Position numbers and translations under genes: made by a program
Source of the DNA: Synergistaceae bacterium UBA5560
Lineage (GTDB): Bacteria > Synergistota > Synergistia > Synergistales > Aminiphilaceae
Direction: 5' to 3'
Assembly: GCA_002425685.1 (NCBI GenBank)
Contig: DIMS01000080.1
Coordinates: 1-7,743, forward strand
DNA length: 7,743 nt
The notes under the pieces: model-generated
The model's input: the letters and a program-made list of their open reading frames with translations, nothing else
What the model was told of the DNA's origin: nothing
Database searches by the model: none
Shown: piece by piece, positions 1 through 4,950 of the stretch
How positions within the stretch are numbered: position 1 is the first letter of the stretch
How the letters are laid out: each line of letters opens with the position of its first letter

Positions 1-42
1 CAGCCAAACCTGGGACCCACTCCGCTCCGCCGCGCCATGCAC

Positions 43-83
43 AGGAACGGGCCACCCGCCGCACGAACGGGTGGCCCGTTCCT
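43..83 (+). terminator. Strong hairpin, probable intrinsic terminator of an upstream gene
   Basis: A perfect 16-bp inverted repeat: AGGAACGGGCCACCCG at 43-58 and its exact complement at 68-83, separated by a 9-nt loop. On the plus strand it is followed by a pyrimidine-rich stretch (CCTTGCTTC) rather than a clean T run. On the minus strand the flank is not T-rich at all. A plus-strand gene ending left of the window is therefore the likeliest owner. No stop codon is visible in positions 1-45 in any plus frame, so that gene probably ends before the window. Stem length and GC content make the structure itself certain; the terminator role is inferred. Confidence 0.65.
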
Positions 84-212
84 CCTTGCTTCATCGCTTC
101 CTCGCAACGTGTCGGAGGAAACACCCCGCACTCCACACCGTATCGTCCCCCGCGCATCGAGACAAGGAACGCCGCACCCCGTTCAAAAGCATTCCCCTCG
201 GTTTTCCGTAAA

Positions 213-234
213 GGCTGAAAGGATGCTTTCAGCC
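213..234. repeat. Perfect 9-bp inverted repeat with 4-nt loop
   Basis: GGCTGAAAG at 213-221 and CTTTCAGCC at 226-234 are exact complements around a GATG loop. There is no T tract downstream on plus. On minus the hairpin is followed by TTTACGG, a weak T run. It could be a second terminator for the upstream region, a minus-strand terminator, or a protein-binding site. The structure is clear and its function is unknown. Confidence 0.4.
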
Positions 235-281
235 CAGGATCCGCCTCTGGACAGAAATCGACTTTGCTCCTACACTACGTA

Positions 282-298
282 ATGCAATTCAGTTGCAT
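282..298. promoter_or_regulatory. Candidate operator ATGCAA-N5-TTGCAT in an AT-rich patch
   Basis: A perfect 6-bp inverted repeat around the centre TTCAG, inside the only AT-richer part of the leader (about 270-305), roughly 160 bases before the first operon start. Position and symmetry fit a binding site for a dimeric regulator near the operon promoter. The sequence does not match the classical ModE operator (TATATA-type arms) closely enough to name it so. Whether it controls molybdate transport here is inference. Confidence 0.35.
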
Positions 299-354
299 GA
301 TATGTACGGCCATCCACAACCGGGCAATACCGATTTCACCCATTCGCCCCTCTG

Positions 355-397
355 CCCCTCTTTCTTCCGCTCCCTGCCATGAGGATGGAGAGAGGGG
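355..397 (+). other. Possible leader stem in the operon 5' UTR
   Basis: CCCCTCTTTCT at 355-365 can pair with GGAGAGAGGGG at 387-397, giving 11 pairs of which two are G-U, closing a 21-nt internal region. It lies about 60 bases before the first operon start. A long 5' leader in front of a molybdate transporter invites a molybdenum-cofactor riboswitch search, but I do not recognise that motif here. The stem could be a purine/pyrimidine-tract coincidence. Confidence 0.25.
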
Positions 398-447
398 ATT
401 CACAGGGCGCGAGAAAAGCGGTTATCGTCATACTGTCTCCGTAATCC

Positions 448-453
448 GAGGTG
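448..453 (+). promoter_or_regulatory. Shine-Dalgarno GAGGTG deciding the DUF364 start
   Basis: GAGGTG lies 6 bases before ATG 460. The in-frame GTG at 451-453 is part of this site, which argues against it as the start and for ATG 460. Confidence 0.75.
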
Positions 454-459
454 AACTTC

Positions 460-1185
460 ATGTCCGCACTGCACGAAATTCTCCGTCAGCGCCTGACAGC
501 GATCTGTCGGAAGGAAGGGCTTCTGGGGGAGACGGTGCGCGTCTGCGCCACACCCCTTTCCACGGAAGAGGCCATCGGCACTCCCGAGGACAAGGATTTC
601 CCGCTGCAGAAGGGAAAAGAGCGCCTTCTCCAGGCAACCTTTCGGGACGCCCGGGGACAGGCCTTCACGGACCACTACGGCAATTACGAGGGAACACTGG
701 AGAGCCTCCTCGCCACCCCACCGGCAAACACCTTTCGCCGTGCGGTCTTCGTCGCTGCACTCAACGCGGTTCTCAAACATCTCGAACTCATCGGAAACAC
801 CGTCCACTGTCGGGACGAGGATCCCCGCGCCTGCGCGTCCGAACTGGCTCCACAACTCCGGGAACGATTCGGCGCGGTGAAGATCACCCAGGTGGGCTTT
901 CAGCCCCGCATGGTCGAGGCGCTGGCCCCACTGTTTCCTCTCCGCCTCCTCGATCTGGACCCGGACAACCTGGGGCACACCAAGTTCGGGGTTCCCGTGG
1001 AGGGGCCGGAAACGGCGAGCGACGCCGTGGCCTGGGCGGAGCTTCTCCTTGTCACCGGAACGACCCTGGTGAACGACACCATCGGGGACTTTCTCTTGGA
1101 CAAACCGGTGCTCTTCTATGGAACAACCATCGCCGGCGCGGCCCACCTGATGGGGTGGGAGCGCTTCTGTCCCAAGTCTTCGTGA
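460..1185 (+). CDS. DUF4213/DUF364 protein (putative metal-chelating, Rossmann-like)
   Basis: A 241-residue cytoplasmic protein without signal peptide or membrane segment. I recognise the DUF4213-plus-DUF364 architecture. The N-terminal part (about 5-85) has the 'PEDKDFPLQKGKE' and 'FTDHYGNYEGTLE' blocks. The C-terminal Rossmann-like part (about 100-238) has 'GNTVHC', 'VGFQPRMVEAL', 'LLVTGTTLVNDTI' and 'KPVLFYGTT'. A family member from Desulfitobacterium hafniense is known to combine an enolase-N-terminal-like and a Rossmann-like fold, and a heavy-metal-chelation role has been proposed but not demonstrated biochemically. His116, Cys117 and Cys125 are candidate metal ligands (inference). The start is ATG at 460, because CGAGGTG at 447-453 makes an ideal ribosome-binding site 6 bases upstream; a GTG at 451 falls inside that site. 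It leads the modABC operon, 91 bases before modA, so a role in molybdate or tungstate handling is plausible. No reaction can be assigned. Confidence 0.88.
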   Translation: MSALHEILRQRLTAICRKEGLLGETVRVCATPLSTEEAIGTPEDKDFPLQKGKERLLQATFRDARGQAFTDHYGNYEGTLESLLATPPANTFRRAVFVAALNAVLKHLELIGNTVHCRDEDPRACASELAPQLRERFGAVKITQVGFQPRMVEALAPLFPLRLLDLDPDNLGHTKFGVPVEGPETASDAVAWAELLLVTGTTLVNDTIGDFLLDKPVLFYGTTIAGAAHLMGWERFCPKSS

Positions 1186-1276
1186 GCGGAATCGACCGGG
1201 GGACGTTGGGACTGCCTCGACAGGACGGAACACACGAAGGACATTCACTATCCATCATTGAAGGGAGAGGTTCTGT

Positions 1277-2056
1277 ATGCGTTTCATGCGTCTCACCCGC
1301 GTGCGGCTTTCCACCGGATTTCTGATGCTTCTTCTGTGCCTGGGGAGTGCGATGCCCCTTGGAGCCACGACGAAGGAGCTGTACATGCATTGCGGTGCAG
1401 GACTCCGGCAGCCCGTGGAGGAACTCCTGCGCGCCTACCGGGAAAAGGGCGGCGTGAATGTCACCGTGGAGTACGCGGGGTCCGGCCAATCCCTGGTGCG
1501 TTTCAAGGCAACGAAAGAGGGAGACCTCTTCCTTTCCGGTTCCGCGTTCTTCGTGGAACAGCTCGCGAAAGACGGCTTCGTGACACACTCCTTTTCCATC
1601 GTCCTCCATCCTCCGGTCCTTGCGGTGCATCCGAGCAAAACCGGGGAGATAACCACCGTCGACGATCTGGCAAAACCCGGTGTGCGGGTCGGCCTCGGTG
1701 ACCCCAAGGCAATGGCTCTGGGGCGGACTGCGGAGGAGATCCTCTCGCACTCGGACAAAAAAGATGCGATTCTCGCGAACACCGTCGTCCGGGCCGCAAC
1801 GGTGAAACAACTGTCCCTCTACGTGACCAAAGGGGACGTGGACGCCGCCATTCTTGCCAGGTCCGATGCGGTTCAGGCGAAGGACGCGCTCGTCTTCTTC
1901 GACATCGACCCCGCATGGTACACGCCGGAGATCGTCACGGTCGCCGCTTTGAACACCTCCCACCATCCGGAGGAGGCACTGGAGCTGGCGGAATTCCTCC
2001 GTTCTCCCGAAGCGGTTGTGGTGTTCCTCTCCCACGGGTTCTCGCCGCTGCCGTGA
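1277..2056 (+). CDS. modA: Periplasmic molybdate/tungstate-binding protein (ModA family)
   Basis: A 259-residue exported solute-binding protein that would capture an oxyanion, probably molybdate, in the periplasm and deliver it to ModB/ModC. Residues 1-30 form a signal peptide: basic n-region, hydrophobic core around 13-24, likely cleavage after 'PLGA'. Cys21 is not preceded by a proper lipobox, so a lipoprotein is unlikely. The mature part follows the type-2 binding-protein pattern: 'HCGAGLRQPVEELLRAY' (38-54), 'VEYAGSGQS' (64-72), 'GDLFLSGSAFFVEQL' (82-96), 'GVRVGLGDPKAMALG' (135-149), 'VTKGDVDAAI' (183-192) and the terminal 'FLSHGFSPLP'. ATG 1277 has GGAGAGG six bases upstream. The opening 'CGAGL' and 'GSGQS' blocks differ from the E. 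coli ModA 'AAASL/SS' pattern, so the exact anion (molybdate, tungstate or another) is uncertain. ModB follows after 19 bases. Confidence 0.88.
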   Translation: MRFMRLTRVRLSTGFLMLLLCLGSAMPLGATTKELYMHCGAGLRQPVEELLRAYREKGGVNVTVEYAGSGQSLVRFKATKEGDLFLSGSAFFVEQLAKDGFVTHSFSIVLHPPVLAVHPSKTGEITTVDDLAKPGVRVGLGDPKAMALGRTAEEILSHSDKKDAILANTVVRAATVKQLSLYVTKGDVDAAILARSDAVQAKDALVFFDIDPAWYTPEIVTVAALNTSHHPEEALELAEFLRSPEAVVVFLSHGFSPLP

Positions 2057-2075
2057 CGTGCGGCTCCTTCATTCC

Positions 2076-2891
2076 ATGAACCTTCTGGACCGGGTCCTGA
2101 TCCTGCCGCTTCTCTTCTTCAGCCTGATCGTGGGCGGCGTCTTCGCCGCCCTGATCGGGCAGGTTTCCCCGGAAGAGTTGGCGCGTTCCCTGGTCCATCC
2201 GGAGACTCTTTTCGCGCTGCGCTTCTCCCTGACAACATCCTGCGCCGCCATGTTCGCAGCACTCTCCATCGGCATCGGGGCGGCATATTTCCTTTCCAGG
2301 CACACTTTCCCCGGAAAGGAATTCCTCGAGACGCTCCTCGACATTCCTCTCGCCATGCCGCCTCTCATCGCCGGAGTGGGACTCCTCTTCCTTCTCGGCA
2401 GGGACCTTCTGGGGGGGCATCTCGCACGGTGGGGCATCCATTTCATTCTCACCCCCTGGGGAGCCGTGGTGGCCCAAAGTTTCGTGGCAACACCCATCGT
2501 GCTTCGGAGCGCCCAGGCGGCCTTCGCCTCGGTCCCCAAAGGCTACGAGGAGGCGGCGCTCATGCTGGGGCTCTCGCCTCTCCAGGTTTTTTTCCGCATC
2601 AACATCCCTCTGGCGGCGAAATCGCTCCTCTCGGGAATCATGCTCGCCTGGGCACGCACCCTGGGAGAGTTCGGAGCGACCCTCATGGTGGCCGGAGCCA
2701 CCCGTTTTCGCACGGAAACCCTCCCCATCGCGGTCTATCTCAACATCTCCAGCGGTGAACTGGGCATCGCCCTGTCATGTTCGCTCGTCCTTCTCGGCAC
2801 GGCCTTCGCCTTCCTGTTGTGCACACGCATGCTGCACCGCACGTCGTCGAGCGACGCCCTTCCGGGAAAGAACTCCCGATGGCCGGGCTGA
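2076..2891 (+). CDS. modB: Molybdate ABC transporter permease ModB
   Basis: A 271-residue inner-membrane permease of the ModB/CysT-WtpB class, which as a homodimer forms the oxyanion channel. Hydrophobic segments lie near residues 7-27, 52-73, 90-108, 124-143, 180-193 and 228-249. The cytoplasmic coupling loop is clear: 'GYEEAALMLGLSPLQVFFRINIP' in pieces at 157-178, with the EAA motif and invariant Gly165. It is followed by the family hallmark 'ARTLGEFGATLMVAG' (193-207). ATG 2076 begins 'MNLLDRVLILPLLFF', a normal ModB start, 19 bases after the modA stop. No strong ribosome-binding site is visible, so translation is probably coupled to modA. An in-frame GTG at 2058 would add six residues and cannot be excluded. 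The 3' end overlaps modC by 13 bases. Confidence 0.92.
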   Translation: MNLLDRVLILPLLFFSLIVGGVFAALIGQVSPEELARSLVHPETLFALRFSLTTSCAAMFAALSIGIGAAYFLSRHTFPGKEFLETLLDIPLAMPPLIAGVGLLFLLGRDLLGGHLARWGIHFILTPWGAVVAQSFVATPIVLRSAQAAFASVPKGYEEAALMLGLSPLQVFFRINIPLAAKSLLSGIMLAWARTLGEFGATLMVAGATRFRTETLPIAVYLNISSGELGIALSCSLVLLGTAFAFLLCTRMLHRTSSSDALPGKNSRWPG

Positions 2892-3922
2892 CCCTCGCCG
2901 ACGTGAGCAACCGATTCGTCCGGAACGTGTGCATGCATGTTCCCCCAAAGAGCGCATGCGCCGTCGTCGGACCTTCGGGGGCTGGTAAAACCAGCCTTCT
3001 CCGGATCATCGCCGGACTCGACGGACACACGGGAACCATCCGTCTCGACGACAGAGACATCCGCTCCGTCGAACCCCACCGGCGCAACATGGGATTCCTG
3101 GCCCAGGATCCCTACCTGTTTCCCCACATGTCCGTCGAAGCCAACCTCCTTCTTGCCATGGAGCGCGTTCGGAACACCCGTGCGGAGCGGAGACGGCAGG
3201 CGGCGGACATCCTCGAACGGCTTCGCATCTCCCACCTCGCCGACAGAAGACCCGCCACCCTCAGCGGCGGCGAAAGACAACGGGCAGCCCTGGCCCGAAC
3301 CCTTGCCTCCTCCCCGGCGCTTCTCCTCCTGGACGAACCGTTCAGCAAGCTGGACCACCGAACCGCACACCATCTCCGCGATGAATTCGGCGCGTTGCGA
3401 AAAGAGCTGGGACTCACGACCATTCTCGTGACGCATGACCTGGCCGAGGCGAAGGAACTGACGGAACATCTCTTCGTCATGCACGCGGGACACCTCATTC
3501 CCGTCTCCGCCTCACCGGAAAGAGACGAGGCGGAGGCGGAAGCGGCCGAATCCTTCCTCGGCGCACCGAACATCCTCCCCTGTCGGGAACGCGGGCGCCC
3601 ATTCAAAGGCGTGATCGAGGCGGAGTGGGCCGGAGGGATGCTCCTGATGCCCGACGAGGGAAGATCCTTTTCCCGGTTTCTGGTCTCCCGAAGAGACGTG
3701 GAGGTGGGAAGAACGGCCCCGCCGGGGCCTGAACTGAACCGGTTTTCCGCTTCCGTGCGCAGCATCGTGGAAAGGGACGACGTGGTCTCGGTCGCTCTGG
3801 ATGTGAACGGTACGCTCCTGTACGGGGAAATCGGGCGGGAACAGGCGGTGGACGCATATCTCCTCCCCGGAGTGCAGGCACAGGTTCTCCTGCGTCTCCG
3901 GTCACTTCATCCGTTCACGTGA
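2879..3922 (+). CDS. modC: Molybdate ABC transporter ATPase ModC
   Basis: A 347-residue cytoplasmic ATPase that energises molybdate import through ModB. The nucleotide-binding domain is complete: Walker A 'GPSGAGKTS' (31-39), Q-loop Gln76 in 'LAQDPYLFPHMSV', ABC signature 'LSGGERQ' (128-134), Walker B 'LLLLDEP' (148-154), D-loop 'SKLD' (156-159) and switch His186 in 'LVTHD'. After an acidic, Ala/Glu-rich linker (about 214-226) comes a C-terminal region ending in a TOBE/MOP-like segment (about 286-345, 'FSASVRSIVERDDVVSVALD'), as in ModC proteins where it binds oxyanion for trans-inhibition. The length is normal for ModC. ATG 2879 lies inside the end of modB (13-base overlap), with a weak GGGAAAG 8 bases upstream, so coupled translation is likely. 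This start places 'LTLADVSNRFV' directly before the first strand of the ATPase fold; upstream in-frame codons from 2777 read through modB and are spurious. Confidence 0.93.
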   Translation: MAGLTLADVSNRFVRNVCMHVPPKSACAVVGPSGAGKTSLLRIIAGLDGHTGTIRLDDRDIRSVEPHRRNMGFLAQDPYLFPHMSVEANLLLAMERVRNTRAERRRQAADILERLRISHLADRRPATLSGGERQRAALARTLASSPALLLLDEPFSKLDHRTAHHLRDEFGALRKELGLTTILVTHDLAEAKELTEHLFVMHAGHLIPVSASPERDEAEAEAAESFLGAPNILPCRERGRPFKGVIEAEWAGGMLLMPDEGRSFSRFLVSRRDVEVGRTAPPGPELNRFSASVRSIVERDDVVSVALDVNGTLLYGEIGREQAVDAYLLPGVQAQVLLRLRSLHPFT

Positions 3923-3939
3923 CGGAGAGAAGAGGTATC

Positions 3940-3980
3940 AGCCCTTCCGGAAGAAGGTTTCTTTCCGGCGACAGAGGGCT
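3940..3980. terminator. Nested inverted repeats between convergent modC and cupin genes
   Basis: The outer arms AGCCCT (3940-3945) and AGGGCT (3975-3980) enclose an inner hairpin, CCGGAAGAA / TTTCTTTCCGG (3947-3968), of about nine pairs with one bulged base. It lies 17 bases after the modC stop and about 90 bases past the cupin stop on the opposite strand, where a shared terminator would be expected. Neither side has a real T tract: the plus side runs TTCCGGAAATAACC and the minus side TGATACCTCTTCTC. The terminator role is therefore tentative. Nothing else is evident in 3923-4069. Confidence 0.35.
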
Positions 3981-4069
3981 TTCCGGAAATAACCGACAAA
4001 GAAAGGGCTCGGGCGGCACGGAACGGAAACAGTGACTCTGCCGGAACGACACACGAACAACGCAACCAC

Positions 4070-4516
4070 TCAGAAGAACCCTCCGCCTCCAAAATCCCGC
4101 CGTTCCCTGGAAGGGATTCTGCGCAGCGTCTTGATGGCGTGAGGATCCGCCTCGACTGGGGCGATGCAGAGGTAGGCAAATTCTTCTTCCTCGCCGGAAT
4201 TCTCGAAGACATGCTCCGCTCCGGAAGGAACATAGCCCCAGGCTCCCTGGTCCAGAGATATCTGCATGTCCTCCACCGTCATCCTGCCTCGCCCGCGGAG
4301 AACGACCACCAGATGTTCCCACTCGTGCCGGTGGGAGGGTGTTGCACAGCCGGGAGGCAGGGTGAAATAGCGCAACACATAATCGTTCCAATGGCGTCCC
4401 GGGGCGAAGACCATCCGTTTCGTGGCCTCCGGTGCAAGGGAGGAAAGGATATGGGCGGGCAGGTCGTCGAGATTGCCCGTCAGCAGTTCCGAGCGAAGGA
4501 GAGATCGAGTCGTCAT
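4070..4516 (-). CDS. Small single-domain cupin protein
   Basis: A 148-residue cytoplasmic protein with one cupin beta-barrel. Motif 1 is 'HRHEWEHLVVVLRGRG' (62-77), close to the common 'HRHPWEHEVFVLEG' pattern, so His62, His64 and Glu67 or His68 are likely metal ligands. Motif 2, 'GAWGYVPSGAEHVFEN' (91-106), fits G-x5-P-x-G-x2-H-x3-N exactly and gives the remaining ligand, His102. Residues 1-45 resemble the N-terminal cap of such proteins. The substrate and the enzymatic versus sensory role cannot be read from the sequence. ATG at 4516 is chosen because AGAGG lies nine bases upstream and the protein then has normal cupin length; the open frame continues upstream to 4678 with unlikely R/G/P-rich sequence. 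The C-terminus, 'DFGGGGFF', is unusual. It converges on modC and is divergent from the aldehyde oxidoreductase gene, so shared regulation with the latter is plausible. Confidence 0.88.
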   Translation of the reverse strand: MTTRSLLRSELLTGNLDDLPAHILSSLAPEATKRMVFAPGRHWNDYVLRYFTLPPGCATPSHRHEWEHLVVVLRGRGRMTVEDMQISLDQGAWGYVPSGAEHVFENSGEEEEFAYLCIAPVEADPHAIKTLRRIPSRERRDFGGGGFF

Positions 4517-4633
4517 GAATGCGTGCCTCTTTCCGTTGCGGGGTCCCGCCGGGAAGATGCACACGACATTTCTTCCCCGAGGGCACGGAGAAGGAAAAGC
4601 GCCGACGCATCCTCCTTTCCGAAAGCGGGAGGC

Positions 4634-4651
4634 ACATCCGTTTCCGGATGT
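4634..4651. promoter_or_regulatory. 18-bp palindrome upstream of the cupin gene
   Basis: ACATCCG (4634-4640) and CGGATGT (4645-4651) are perfect 7-bp arms around TTTC. It lies about 118 bases upstream of the cupin start and 300 bases upstream of the oxidoreductase start. No T tract follows on either strand, so an operator or leader hairpin is likelier than a terminator. The binding protein is unknown. Confidence 0.35.
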
Positions 4652-4710
4652 ACCCTGTCGTCCGGTTTCCCTAGGCAACTACGCACCCTTAGGAAGATCC
4701 GGCTCGGAGG

Positions 4711-4760
4711 TTTTGTATACTGAATACTTTTTTGCCTTATTCATTACATTACCCAACAAC
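4711..4760. promoter_or_regulatory. AT-rich island, probable promoter/operator zone
   Basis: This is the most AT-rich stretch in the window. It contains TATACT at 4716-4721, a 5/6 match to a plus-strand -10 box but without a good -35 at normal spacing. It also contains the inverted repeat GTAT-N5-ATAC (4715-4727). The minus strand reads ATTCAGT here, a heptamer also found at the centre of the candidate operator at 282-298. A promoter or activator-dependent site for one or both divergent genes is likely; the exact elements are not resolved. Confidence 0.4.
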
Positions 4761-4849
4761 TCCTTCGTTGTCAACCCCTGCGGTGAAAGGTTTCCCGCAA
4801 TGCCTCCCGGCCAAAACGGGTCAAAATGGAGCACAATTCGCACAAAATC

Positions 4850-4878
4850 TTGTCTCTCCAACACGTACTCCGCATACT
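4850..4878 (+). promoter_or_regulatory. Candidate sigma-70 promoter for the oxidoreductase gene
   Basis: TTGTCT (4850-4855) and CATACT (4873-4878), separated by 17 bases, each match the consensus hexamers at four of six positions. Transcription would start near 4885, giving a leader of about 65 bases. The small palindrome GGCATAATGCC (4885-4895) would overlap the start point and could be an operator. The match is moderate, so this is a candidate only. Confidence 0.35.
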
Positions 4879-4950
4879 GAGCTTGGCATAATGCCCTGCG
4901 GCAGGAACCAGGAAGAGGCCAACACCATTTGCGAGGAGGCACGGAGAGCC

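Larger units (their letters stand above)
84..459. other. Long non-coding leader upstream of the DUF364-modABC operon
   Basis: About 375 bases between the left-edge terminator and the first operon gene. Open frames cross it (for example 37-282 on plus), but their translations are rich in R, P, S and T, carry no recognisable motif and have no ribosome-binding site. I see no RNA gene. It does hold inverted repeats at 213-234, 282-298 and 355-397 (listed separately) and an AT-richer patch near 270-305, which is the best place for the operon promoter. I could not settle on a convincing -35/-10 pair. Confidence 0.6.
4517..4950. other. Divergent intergenic region between cupin and oxidoreductase genes
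   Basis: A 434-bp stretch without a supportable gene. The half nearest the cupin is GC-rich and carries an 18-bp palindrome (4634-4651). An AT-rich island follows (about 4711-4760), then a region holding a candidate promoter for the oxidoreductase (4850-4878). The plus frame of the oxidoreductase stays open back to 4732 and beyond ATG 4951, but that extension has no family similarity. A small inverted repeat, ACAAC-N6-GTTGT (4756-4771), and GGCATAATGCC (4885-4895) are also present. The region should contain both divergent promoters. Confidence 0.6.

Noticed and set aside
37..282. A possible small 81-residue protein at the left edge.
   Set aside because: It begins just before and reads through the strong terminator hairpin, has no ribosome-binding site, and its R/P/S-rich sequence looks non-coding.
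310..459. A molybdenum-cofactor riboswitch in the operon leader.
   Set aside because: The context invites it, but I could not match the known conserved core and only one imperfect stem is visible, so I do not call it.
264..1325. A 353-codon plus-strand open frame overlapping the DUF364 gene.
   Set aside because: The product is R/G/P/H-rich without motifs and lies out of frame over a recognised gene.
1052..2035. A 327-codon minus-strand open frame over the end of the DUF364 gene and modA.
   Set aside because: It is antisense to modA, has atypical composition and no recognisable domain.
3915..4637. A 240-codon minus-strand open frame overlapping the cupin in another frame.
   Set aside because: The cupin frame carries both cupin motifs and a ribosome-binding site; this one has neither motifs nor a plausible start.
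4732..4950. A 73-residue N-terminal extension of the aldehyde oxidoreductase.
   Set aside because: It has no similarity to the family and runs through AT-rich regulatory DNA. ATG 4951 gives the expected N-terminus with a ribosome-binding site upstream.
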